This document shows positions 1-6,859 of a stretch of DNA of 11,753 bases, in pieces. The notes beneath the pieces were generated by a model. It worked only from the letters and a program-made list of their open reading frames with translations. It had not been told where the DNA came from and ran no database searches. The stretch comes from JBEIUL01 sp044356865 (lineage in GTDB: Bacteria; Planctomycetota; Phycisphaerae; Phycisphaerales; SM1A02), in assembly GCA_044356865.1 (NCBI GenBank), contig JBIKVN010000090.1, positions 1 through 11,753 of the forward strand. The letters are read 5' to 3'. A program made the translations under genes and the position numbers. The stretch's first letter is position 1. Each line of letters opens with the position of its first letter.

Positions 1-285
1 CGGGGCCGCGATGGTGCCGGGCCCGCGGATGCGGGGGCACCGACCGCGCCGATCGGCAGGGCCCCGCAGGATGGTCCGGACGGAGGGCCCGAAGACGGCC
101 CGAGCGACGGTCCGGATGACGGCCCGGACGACGGCCCGGACGGCAGCCCGGACGGCGCCGCTCCCGACGGGACCGCCGGCGGACCGCCCGGCGAGCCCGG
201 CCAGCAGAAGCGCCGTCGTCGCCGCCGTCGCCGTCGCGGCGGGGGAGGCGCTCCCGAGGGCGGCTCGCCGCCGCCCGCCGGCTGA
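1..285 (+). CDS. C-terminal tail of an unknown protein (partial): D/G/P repeats, then poly-arginine
   Basis: Frame 1 is open from the window edge to the TGA at 283-285, giving 95 residues that must be the C-terminus of a gene beginning upstream. The tail is low complexity. From about codon 24 it repeats a D-G-P-D/E theme, encoded by imperfect 12-nt units at 70-156. A Pro/Gly linker follows, then Gln-Gln-Lys and nine consecutive Arg (codons at 211-237), then a Gly/Pro-rich end. This is disordered sequence with an acidic half and a basic half. Arg-rich disordered tails of this kind are common on bacterial RNA-binding proteins such as DEAD-box helicases or pseudouridine synthases, but no catalytic part is visible, so no function is assigned. 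Arg codons mix CGC and CGT, so the tract is maintained as protein and is not a simple DNA repeat. The next gene starts 84 bp downstream. Confidence 0.7.
   Translation, partial: RGRDGAGPADAGAPTAPIGRAPQDGPDGGPEDGPSDGPDDGPDDGPDGSPDGAAPDGTAGGPPGEPGQQKRRRRRRRRRGGGGAPEGGSPPPAG
70..156 (+). repeat. Imperfect 12-nt tandem repeat encoding Asp-Gly-Pro-Asp units
   Basis: About seven degenerate units built on GAC-GGC-CCG-GAC follow one another within the partial upstream gene. Differences are mostly synonymous or Asp/Glu/Ser exchanges, so this is a coding repeat that has drifted. Confidence 0.6.
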
Positions 286-369
286 GCGCGTGGAACCGCG
301 CCGCCCGATGTACCGTGACGCCTCCCCGCGGCCGCCGTCGCCGCCCGACGCCTGGTTCCCGAGGATCCG

Positions 370-1995
370 ATGAGCGACCACGCCGCCCGTTCCCGCCCCG
401 ACTCCGGCGAGGACACCAACATCATCGAGACGCTGCAGTCGCTCACCGTGGCGTTCGCGCTGGCGATGACGGTCCGGGCGTTCGTGACCGAGGGCTTCGT
501 GATCCCGACCGGCTCGATGGCGCCGACGCTGCTCGGGGCCCACCTGCGCTACAACTCGCCGGCCACCGGCTACTCGTACGCCTTTGACGCGGCCCCGGTC
601 GTCGATCTCGCCCGCCGCACCGTCGACGGGCAGATGCGGGACTTCCCCCGGCCGCTTTTCGATCCGATGGTCTCGACGCAGACGCCGATCGAGGGCCGCT
701 CGAACCTGCAGCTTGCGACGCAGGCCCGCATGGGCGATCGCGTGCTGGTGTTGAAGTTCCTCTATCCGTTCTTCGCGCCCGAACGCTGGGACGTGGTCGT
801 CTTCAAGAACCCGACCGATCCGACCGGCGACACGCAGAACTACATCAAGCGGATGGTCGGCCTGCCGGACGAGCAGCTGCTGACCGTCGACGGCGACGTC
901 TTCACCGCCCCGCTCGATGGCGGCCTCGCCGACTTCCGCATCGCCCGCAAGCCCGAGTTCGTGCAGCGGACCGTCTGGCAGCCGGTGTGGGATTCCGACT
1001 ACGCGCCGACCGACCCGCAGCGGCTCGCCGAGGCGATGCGGCGGCCGTGGGAGGGTGCGCCCTTCGCCGGCGAGGGTTGGGACACCGAAGGGCGGGCCCT
1101 GACCACCGGCCTCGCGACGCCGACCGAGCTGAAGTGGAGCAACGCGATCCATCCGATCAACGATTGGAACGCGTACAACGTCTATCGCGGGAACCTTCTG
1201 ACCTATCCGGTCAGCGACGTCCGCGTCGCCGCCGCGGTCGAGGCCGACGATCCCGCGGCCCTCGCCACCGAGCTCGAGCTCGCGGCCCGCGGGCATCTCT
1301 TCACCTACGCGATCGCGAACGGCGAGCTGACGCTGTCGCTGCGGCACTTCGAGGCGACCGAGCCCTCGAAGGTCGCGACCTTCCCGCTGCCCCTGCCCGC
1401 CGCGGGCCGGCCGTGCGAACTCGAGTTCTGGCACGTCGACGAGTCGATGCAGGTCTGGCTGAACGGCTCGCGGGTCGGCAACCTCGAGTACGACTGGCCG
1501 CTCGAGGACCGCATCCGGTACACCTACGTCGGCCGCACGGTCGAGCAATTCGCGTCGAACCCGATCGACACCATCGGCCCGCCGCCGCAGCTCTCGTGGC
1601 GGTTCCGCGGCTCGCCGCTCTCGCTGCATCGCCTGCGGGTCGATCGCGACCTGCACTACCGGCCGACCGAACTCAATCCGGGCGACCAGGCCGATACCAA
1701 CGGCGAGTACCTCGCCGGTTTCGGCTTCGGCAGCGACGTGCGGAAGCCCGGGCGGCTCGAGTCCGGGCAGTACCTCATGCTGGGCGACAACAGCGCTGCC
1801 AGCCGCGACGGCCGCGTGTGGGGCCGGCCGCATCCGCTCGTGACGCGGACCCTGGGCCTCGAGGCCCCGTTCGTGGTGCCGAAGTCGCTGCTGCTCGGCA
1901 AGGCCTGGTGCGTCTACTTCCCGGCGCCGCTGCCCTTCAACGGCACGGGCAAGGCCCTCATTCCCGACTTCGGCGAGTTGCGGTTCATCCGCTGA
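370..1995 (+). CDS. lepB: Signal peptidase I with a large inserted domain
   Basis: This membrane-bound Ser/Lys protease removes signal peptides from exported proteins at the outer face of the cytoplasmic membrane. One hydrophobic segment (about residues 22-38) is followed by the catalytic serine box IPTGSMAPTL (Ser49). Next come GDRVLVLKF (122-130), RWDVVVFKNP (139-148) and YIKRMVGLPDE (158-168) with catalytic Lys160. The last conserved box is GDNSAASRDGR (472-482). At 541 aa it is much longer than E. coli LepB (about 320 aa). The excess is an insert of about 270 residues between the Lys box and the last box; its stretch ELEFWHVDESMQVWLNGSRV (350-369) resembles a jelly-roll or LamG-type beta sandwich. 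A second insert (about 57-120) separates the Ser box from GDRVLV. The ATG is preceded by GAGG at 361-364, 5 nt away. The gene is convergent with the next gene, with 8 bp between stops. Secreted proteins encoded in this window would be among its likely substrates. Confidence 0.95.
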   Translation: MSDHAARSRPDSGEDTNIIETLQSLTVAFALAMTVRAFVTEGFVIPTGSMAPTLLGAHLRYNSPATGYSYAFDAAPVVDLARRTVDGQMRDFPRPLFDPMVSTQTPIEGRSNLQLATQARMGDRVLVLKFLYPFFAPERWDVVVFKNPTDPTGDTQNYIKRMVGLPDEQLLTVDGDVFTAPLDGGLADFRIARKPEFVQRTVWQPVWDSDYAPTDPQRLAEAMRRPWEGAPFAGEGWDTEGRALTTGLATPTELKWSNAIHPINDWNAYNVYRGNLLTYPVSDVRVAAAVEADDPAALATELELAARGHLFTYAIANGELTLSLRHFEATEPSKVATFPLPLPAAGRPCELEFWHVDESMQVWLNGSRVGNLEYDWPLEDRIRYTYVGRTVEQFASNPIDTIGPPPQLSWRFRGSPLSLHRLRVDRDLHYRPTELNPGDQADTNGEYLAGFGFGSDVRKPGRLESGQYLMLGDNSAASRDGRVWGRPHPLVTRTLGLEAPFVVPKSLLLGKAWCVYFPAPLPFNGTGKALIPDFGELRFIR

Positions 1996-2003
1996 GGTCG
2001 GCG

Positions 2004-2552
2004 TCAGGCCTTCCAGGATCGCCAGCTGGTCCAGGCGGTGCCGGCGAGCGGCGCCATGACCAGGAACGGAATCAGGAGCACGAATCCCGCCGGCGACAGA
2101 ACGGCCCACGCGCCGTTCGCGACGCGTTCGGTGCCGTGGAGGATGAAGACGAAGAGCGCGGTGATCGCGACGCTGTCCACGGCGAGCGCCGCCGCGATGG
2201 GCTCGATCACCCACGCCCGCCGATCGGGCGACGCGGCGAGAAAGCGATCCTTGAAGGGGATGTTCACGAGTTGCGGCTTCCGCACCGCCGCCCAGCGGCA
2301 GAACAACGCGGCGCCGAGCATGAGGACGATCACCCCCGTTCCGATGCCGGGCAGCTGATACCAGGCCATCGGGGTCGTCGCCTCCCAGCGATCGGGCTCG
2401 CCGCGACCGTTGAAGTGCAGGGGAATCAACGCGGGCAACTTCGGGTAGAGCGTGATCGCGAATCCCCACAACGTCACGAGGCTTGCCGCCGCGAGCAGCG
2501 TCGCGGCAAGCAGGAGGCGGATGGACGGTGAAAGGGCGTGGTCGGGACGCAT
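2004..2552 (-). CDS. DUF1648 domain four-helix membrane protein
   Basis: This is a 182-aa integral membrane protein. The hallmark of DUF1648, LPALIPLHFNGRGEPDRW (residues 39-56), follows the first membrane helix (about 12-34). Further helices lie near 67-87, 116-138 and 150-170. DUF1648 is found in SdpI-like immunity and regulatory proteins and in many uncharacterised membrane proteins. This protein has no second recognisable domain, so a specific role such as toxin immunity cannot be claimed. The same reading frame is open for a very long way upstream, but that part is antisense to the FG-GAP gene and the SDR gene. The ATG at 2552 sits directly before the first helix and is chosen for that reason. 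No clear Shine-Dalgarno precedes it. A TACAGT box lies 22 nt upstream. Confidence 0.85.
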   Translation of the reverse strand: MRPDHALSPSIRLLLAATLLAAASLVTLWGFAITLYPKLPALIPLHFNGRGEPDRWEATTPMAWYQLPGIGTGVIVLMLGAALFCRWAAVRKPQLVNIPFKDRFLAASPDRRAWVIEPIAAALAVDSVAITALFVFILHGTERVANGAWAVLSPAGFVLLIPFLVMAPLAGTAWTSWRSWKA

Positions 2553-2574
2553 GGGAGAGCGCGAGTGAGTTGGC

Positions 2575-2580
2575 ACTGTA
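2575..2580 (-). promoter_or_regulatory. Possible -10 box of the DUF1648 gene
   Basis: On the minus strand TACAGT fits the TANNNT pattern and lies 22 nt before the ATG at 2552. No convincing -35 element is visible, so support is weak. Confidence 0.3.
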
Positions 2581-2714
2581 GTGGGCGTCGGCGGTGGGCC
2601 GGATCGGGGAGTTGCGTCCGAGAGCGCGGTCCGCGCCTGATCTTCATCGCGCGATCCGGCCGGCGGATTGCCACGATTCCGCTGGAAAGATCTCGGAATC
2701 AGCGCCATTCGGGC

Positions 2715-2720
2715 TATCTT
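2715..2720 (+). promoter_or_regulatory. Probable -10 box of the FG-GAP gene
   Basis: TATCTT, preceded by GGGC, ends 12 nt before the ATG at 2733. A transcript starting about 7 nt after the box would have a leader of only about 5 nt, which fits the lack of a Shine-Dalgarno site. No standard -35 is evident. Confidence 0.45.
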
Positions 2721-2732
2721 CGATCGACCCCC

Positions 2733-4430
2733 ATGACCCCTCCGCCCACCTTCACCGGTCGCCTCGCCGGACTGGTCGCGTTCACCGTCGCCCTGCCCGC
2801 GGTCGCCCAGACTTTCCAGCAGCAGACCACGACGCGGTTCCCAACGCAGTCGGAGTACACGAACCAGTTGACGTTCGTCGACCTCGATCTCGACGGCGAT
2901 CTCGACATCGTCTTCGCGAATGGGCAGGGGTACACCTCGGCGGGCGTGGCCCTGAAGCCGCGGGTGTTCATCAACGACGGCACCGGCGTCTTCGCCGACC
3001 AGACCGACGCCCGGGTGGCCGGCGTCACCGGCTGGTTCCGCGGCGTCGAGGCGGGCGACGTCGATCGCGACGGCGACCCGGACCTGCTGCTCGTCCAGGA
3101 TTTCGCCAAGAAGCCGAAGCTGCTCATGAACGACGGCGCCGGCGTCTTCACCGACGGCTCGGTGCGGCTGCCGAACCTCAACCTCTCGTCGGCCCGCGGC
3201 CAGTTCGGCGACGTCGACAACGACGGCGACCTCGACATCGTCGTGCTCAACTCGGGAACGACCAGCCGGTTCTCGACGAACGGTCGGCCGCGGCTCTACC
3301 TGAACGACGGGACCGGGACCTTCACCGACGCGCCGGCCGGGCAGGTGCCGGCCGCGAACGTTCCCGAGCAGATGGATGCGGTCTTCTTCGACTGCGACAA
3401 CGACCTCGACCTCGATCTCTTCATCGGGACGCGGGCCGCGGCGAGCCAGCTCTGGATCAACAACGGGGCGGGCACCTTCACCAAGCTCGCGAGCGGCATG
3501 CCGGTCGGGGGGTCGAGCTACTCGTACGACCCCGGCGACATCGACGGCGACGGCGACCTCGACCTGATCGGCGTCAACAGCGGCACGAGCAACACCGAGC
3601 TGCTGCTCAAGAACAACGGCACCGGCACGGTGTGGACGAACTCGTCGTCGAGCCTCGTTCCGAACCCGACCACCGACGACAACGACAGCCGGTTCTTCGA
3701 TTTCGACATGGACGGCGATCTCGACCTGATCGTCGCCACGCTCGGATCGAGTTCCGAGCGGATCTACGTGAACAACGGGACGGGTTCCTTCACCATTCCC
3801 GCGAACGTGATCAGCGGCCAGACCGACTCGTCGCTTGACGTGAAGGTCGCCGACCTGACCGGCGACGGGAAGATCGACATCGTCACCGCGCAGGGCGAGA
3901 GCGGGGCATTCCAGAACCGGATCTACGTCGGCGTGAACGCGGCGGTCGACAACCGACCGCCGACCGTCAAGCTCACCGAGCAGGTGCCGAATGGACCGTC
4001 GACCGGGCCGTTCGTCGTGCGGGCCGAGGTGTTCGACGACTATGCGAACGATCGCGGCTTCGAGGAGAAGTCGGTGGCGCTCGTCTACGCGGTCGACGGC
4101 GGGAAGCCGGTTTCGGTGCCGATGGCCTGGTCGGGCTTCTCGCTGTACCGTGGGCTGATTCCGGCGCTTCCCGCGTGTTCCGAGGTGACCTACTTCGTGC
4201 GGGCGACCGATCGCCGCGACAACGTGGGCACCGGCCCGGTGCGGGAGTTCACCGTCGAGGGTTCGTGCTCGGTCGTTGGCGATCTCGACGGGAACGGCGT
4301 GGTGAACGCGGGCGATCTCGCGGCGCTGCTGGCGGCGTGGGGCGGGAAGGGCGGCCCGGCCGATCTCGACGGCGACGGCACGGTCGGGGCCTCGGATCTG
4401 GCGATCCTGCTCGCCGCGTGGACGCCGTGA
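2733..4430 (+). CDS. Secreted FG-GAP/VCBS repeat protein with C-terminal dockerin-like EF-hand pair
   Basis: This 565-aa exported protein starts with a signal peptide whose probable cleavage follows AVA-Q (about residue 26). Seven calcium-binding FG-GAP/VCBS loops of the DxDxDGDxD type lie at about 50-60, 109-120, 160-170, 220-230, 269-279, 323-333 and 374-384. This predicts a seven-bladed, integrin-alpha-like beta propeller. The fourth loop (DCDNDLDLDLF) has Leu where Gly is usual. Residues about 408-508 form a beta-rich Ig/FN3-like region. Two dockerin-like EF-hands follow: DLDGNGVVNAGDLAALL (517-533) and DLDGDGTVGASDLAILL (544-560). In planctomycetes such C-terminal pairs occur on many secreted proteins, and no cellulosome is implied. 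Role is probably extracellular or surface binding; no catalytic residues are seen. The frame is open further upstream, but the ATG at 2733 is chosen because the signal peptide begins there and a -10-like box lies just before it. Confidence 0.92.
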   Translation: MTPPPTFTGRLAGLVAFTVALPAVAQTFQQQTTTRFPTQSEYTNQLTFVDLDLDGDLDIVFANGQGYTSAGVALKPRVFINDGTGVFADQTDARVAGVTGWFRGVEAGDVDRDGDPDLLLVQDFAKKPKLLMNDGAGVFTDGSVRLPNLNLSSARGQFGDVDNDGDLDIVVLNSGTTSRFSTNGRPRLYLNDGTGTFTDAPAGQVPAANVPEQMDAVFFDCDNDLDLDLFIGTRAAASQLWINNGAGTFTKLASGMPVGGSSYSYDPGDIDGDGDLDLIGVNSGTSNTELLLKNNGTGTVWTNSSSSLVPNPTTDDNDSRFFDFDMDGDLDLIVATLGSSSERIYVNNGTGSFTIPANVISGQTDSSLDVKVADLTGDGKIDIVTAQGESGAFQNRIYVGVNAAVDNRPPTVKLTEQVPNGPSTGPFVVRAEVFDDYANDRGFEEKSVALVYAVDGGKPVSVPMAWSGFSLYRGLIPALPACSEVTYFVRATDRRDNVGTGPVREFTVEGSCSVVGDLDGNGVVNAGDLAALLAAWGGKGGPADLDGDGTVGASDLAILLAAWTP

Positions 4431-4447
4431 GCGGCGCTCGGCCGCAG

Positions 4448-4453
4448 TAGACT
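4448..4453 (+). promoter_or_regulatory. -10 box of a probable leaderless transcript for the SDR gene
   Basis: TAGACT is followed by exactly 7 nt (tccgccc) and then the ATG at 4461. Bacterial transcription usually starts about 7 nt after the -10 box, so the mRNA would begin at or next to the start codon. There is no Shine-Dalgarno. The same geometry occurs before apaG. The box lies in the 30-nt gap after the FG-GAP stop, so the SDR-ALDH unit probably has its own promoter. Confidence 0.6.
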
Positions 4454-4460
4454 TCCGCCC

Positions 4461-5258
4461 ATGGCGATCGACTCTTTTCCGCTCGAGGGCCGACGGGCTC
4501 TTGTTTCCGGCAGCACCCAAGGCATCGGCCGGGCGATTGCGATGGGCCTCGCTCGTGCCGGCGCGACCGTCGACCTCATGGGTCGCAACGACCAGGGTCT
4601 GGCGAAGGTCCTCGCCGAGCTGCCCGCCGATCGTGGCCAGAAGCATGGGGCGGTCGTCGCCGACTTCGCCGACTGGAAAGCCGTCGAGCGGATCGCCCGC
4701 GATCACGTCGCGAGGGTCGGCGCCATCCACATCCTCGTGAACAACACCGGTGGCCCGCCGGCCGGCCTCGCGATCGAGGCCCGACCCGAGGATTACCTCG
4801 CCGCGATGTCGATGCACATCGCGTGTTTCCAGGCCTTGGCCCAGGCGTGCGCCCCGACCATGCGGGCCGCAAAGTTCGGCCGCATCGTGAACGTCACCTC
4901 GACCTCGGTGGTCACGCCGATCAAGGGCCTCGGGGTCTCGAACACCGTGCGGGCCGCGGTCGGCAACTGGACCCGCACGCTCGCCGCGGAACTCGGCCCG
5001 TACGGCATCACCGTGAACAACCTCCTGCCGGGGTTCACGAAGACGGCGCGGCTCGATGCGCTTTTCGCGGGCAAGGCGTCGCGGGCGGGCTCGACCGTCG
5101 CCGAGATCGAGGCCGACGCGATCAAGACCATTCCCGCCGGCCGTCTCGGCACCGCCGACGAGATCGCCGCCGTCGCGGTCTTCCTTGCCTCGCCCGCCGC
5201 GGCCTACGTGAACGGGGTCAACCTTCCGGTCGACGGCGGGCGCCTGGCCGCCCAGTGA
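4461..5258 (+). CDS. Atypical SDR family oxidoreductase (Ser-xxx-Arg in place of Tyr-xxx-Lys)
   Basis: This is a 265-aa Rossmann-fold protein of normal length for a classical SDR. The nucleotide-binding motif is GSTQGIG (17-23). The structural motif is NNTGGPP (94-100), a variant of NNAG. The active-site serine aligns with Ser147 (NVTSTS). Thirteen residues on, where classical SDRs have the catalytic Tyr, there is Ser160, and the catalytic Lys position is Arg164, in SNTVRAAV. The C-terminal VNGVNLPVDGG (250-260) is standard. The NNTGGPP plus SNxxR combination appears, from memory, in a widespread SDR subgroup, so these changes are probably not a local lesion. It may still bind NAD(P)H, but its reaction cannot be inferred from the classical mechanism. 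It is followed 16 nt later by an aminomuconate-semialdehyde-type dehydrogenase, which suggests a shared catabolic pathway. FabG-like annotation would be misleading. Confidence 0.92.
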   Translation: MAIDSFPLEGRRALVSGSTQGIGRAIAMGLARAGATVDLMGRNDQGLAKVLAELPADRGQKHGAVVADFADWKAVERIARDHVARVGAIHILVNNTGGPPAGLAIEARPEDYLAAMSMHIACFQALAQACAPTMRAAKFGRIVNVTSTSVVTPIKGLGVSNTVRAAVGNWTRTLAAELGPYGITVNNLLPGFTKTARLDALFAGKASRAGSTVAEIEADAIKTIPAGRLGTADEIAAVAVFLASPAAAYVNGVNLPVDGGRLAAQ

Positions 5259-5274
5259 ATCGCGAGGGAATCCG

Positions 5275-6723
5275 ATGCGACTGACGCACTTCATCAGCGG
5301 CCAGCAGGTCGAACCCACGAACGGGAAGTACCTGCCCGTCGTCGAGCCCGCGACGGGTGCGACCTACGCCGAGGTCCCCGACGGCGACGCGAATGACGTG
5401 GCCCGCGCCGTCGAGGCCGCGAAGGCCGCCTTCCCCGGCTGGTCGCAGACGCCCGCGGCCGAACGGGCCCGTTTCCTGAGCCTGCTCGCCGATCGCATCG
5501 ACGCCGCGGCCGACCGGCTCGCTCGCGCCGAAAGCATCGACCAGGGCAAGCCGATCTCGCTCGCCCGCGGCGTCGAGATTCCGCGGGCCGCGGCGAACTT
5601 CCGCTTCTTCGCGGGAGCGATCCTGCACGAGCGCGGCGAGTTCTTCCGCACCGATGCGCAGGCCATCAACTACGTCCTCCGCAGCCCGCGCGGCGTGGCC
5701 GGCTGCATCTCGCCGTGGAACCTGCCGCTCTATCTCTTCACCTGGAAGATCGCCCCGGCCCTCGCGACCGGCAACACCGTGGTCGCGAAGCCGAGCGAGA
5801 TCACGCCAGTCACCGCGTGGATGCTCGGGCAGATCTGCGAGGAGGTGAAGCTGCCCGTGGGCGTCCTGAACATCGTGCACGGGACCGGGGCGGGCGTCGG
5901 GGCACCGCTCGTCGCCCACCCCGACGTGCCCGCGATCAGCTTCACCGGCGGCACCGCGACCGGCGAGGCGATCGCCCGCACCGCGGCCCCGATGTTCAAG
6001 CGACTTTCGCTCGAGCTCGGCGGCAAGAACGCGACCATCGTCTGCCAGGATGCCGACCTCGAAACGCACCTGCCCACCATCGTGCGGGCCGCGTTCAGCA
6101 ACCAGGGCGAGATCTGCCTCTGCGGCTCGCGGATCCTCGTGCACCGGTCGCGTATGAAAGAACTCGTCGACCGCCTCGTCGGCGCCGTTCGGAACATGCG
6201 ACTCGGCGACCCGCTCGTCCCGGATACCGAGATGGGCGCGATCGTCAGCCGCTCGCACCTCGAGAAGATCCAGTCGTACGTGGCCCTCGCGAAGATCGAG
6301 GGCGGCAAGGTTGCCTGCGGCGGCGGGGCCCCGGCGCATCTTCCCGCCCGATGCCGCGAGGGCTTCTTCCACGAGCCGACCGTCATCGTGGGGCTCTCGC
6401 CCGACTGCCGCACCGCGACGGAAGAGATCTTCGGACCCGTCGTCACCGTGCATGGCTTCGACCGCCACGCCGAGGCGGTCGCGATGGCGAACGGCACGCG
6501 TTACGGCCTCGCGTGCTCGATCTTCACCCGCGACCTCGACCGGGCCCACCGCATGTCGGCCAAGATCGCGGCGGGTACGGTCTGGGTGAACTGCTGGATG
6601 CTCCGCGACCTCCGCACGCCCTTCGGCGGCTGGAAGCACTCGGGCGTCGGCCGCGAGGGCGGCGACGAGGCGCTCAAGTTCTTCACCGAGGCCCGGAACG
6701 TCTGCGTGGCGACGGGGGGGTGA
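5275..6723 (+). CDS. Aldehyde dehydrogenase, ALDH8A1 / 2-aminomuconate 6-semialdehyde dehydrogenase type
   Basis: This is a complete 482-aa NAD(P)-dependent aldehyde dehydrogenase. Catalytic features are SPWNLPLY (146-153, oxyanion-hole Asn149), the cofactor loop FTGGT (223-227), the general base Glu247 in LELGGKN, nucleophile Cys281 in NQGEICLCGSR, EEIFGP (383-388) and PFGGWKHSGVGREGG (449-463). The GEICLC form of the cysteine box, LPLYLFTWKIAPAL, and the NCWMLRDLRTPFGG segment are close to human ALDH8A1 and bacterial AmnC/NbaE. Those enzymes oxidise 2-aminomuconate semialdehyde to 2-aminomuconate in kynurenine (tryptophan) or 2-aminophenol breakdown. The related 2-hydroxymuconate semialdehyde dehydrogenase (DmpC/XylG) is the main alternative. 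Translation is probably coupled to the SDR gene: 16-nt gap, GAGGGA at 5264-5269, 5 nt before the ATG. Other pathway genes (dioxygenase, ACMS decarboxylase, deaminase) are not in this window. Confidence 0.93.
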   Translation: MRLTHFISGQQVEPTNGKYLPVVEPATGATYAEVPDGDANDVARAVEAAKAAFPGWSQTPAAERARFLSLLADRIDAAADRLARAESIDQGKPISLARGVEIPRAAANFRFFAGAILHERGEFFRTDAQAINYVLRSPRGVAGCISPWNLPLYLFTWKIAPALATGNTVVAKPSEITPVTAWMLGQICEEVKLPVGVLNIVHGTGAGVGAPLVAHPDVPAISFTGGTATGEAIARTAAPMFKRLSLELGGKNATIVCQDADLETHLPTIVRAAFSNQGEICLCGSRILVHRSRMKELVDRLVGAVRNMRLGDPLVPDTEMGAIVSRSHLEKIQSYVALAKIEGGKVACGGGAPAHLPARCREGFFHEPTVIVGLSPDCRTATEEIFGPVVTVHGFDRHAEAVAMANGTRYGLACSIFTRDLDRAHRMSAKIAAGTVWVNCWMLRDLRTPFGGWKHSGVGREGGDEALKFFTEARNVCVATGG

Positions 6724-6783
6724 CGCGGTGCGGCGGACGGGCTTCCCGGTGAGTGACCGGGCCTTCATGGCGCAACACTGGGA

Positions 6784-6804
6784 GCGTCGGCCTGCGGCCG
6801 ACGC
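6784..6804. terminator. Hairpin between convergent genes, likely bidirectional terminator
   Basis: GCGTCGGCC-TGC-GGCCGACGC is a perfect 9-bp stem with a 3-nt loop. It lies in the 136-bp gap between the ends of the ALDH gene (+) and the unknown 416-aa gene (-). No U-tract follows on either strand, so it is not a textbook intrinsic terminator, but its position supports this role. Confidence 0.5.
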
Positions 6805-6859
6805 GTGACGGGCGACGGATCGATCTTGCGGCCGTCCGCTGACCAATCATCGCATTCCG

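Noticed and set aside
211..237. Poly-arginine tract as a simple DNA repeat or CRISPR-like element
   Set aside because: Codons vary (CGC/CGT) and there is no spacer structure; it is coding sequence of the upstream gene.
286..301. Small stem GCGCG-TGGAAC-CGCGC after the first partial gene as a terminator
   Set aside because: The stem is only 5 bp with no T-tract, which is expected by chance at this GC content.
987..2531. A 514-codon plus-strand open frame overlapping lepB and the DUF1648 gene
   Set aside because: Its product is Arg/Pro/Gly-rich without motifs, and it crosses two well-supported genes in other frames; it is a high-GC shadow.
2538..2732. N-terminal extension of the FG-GAP protein from the ATG at 2538
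   Set aside because: The extension is Arg/Gly-rich, would put 65 residues before the signal peptide, and overlaps the promoter region of both divergent genes.
2004..5318. A very long (1104-codon) minus-strand open frame
   Set aside because: Only its last 182 codons (2552-2004) look like protein. The rest is R/D/G/V-rich antisense to the FG-GAP and SDR genes, whose plus-strand products have clear motifs.
5218..6846. A 542-codon minus-strand frame antisense to the ALDH gene
   Set aside because: Composition is typical of a reverse shadow (runs of R, D, G, V) and the plus strand encodes a complete aldehyde dehydrogenase.
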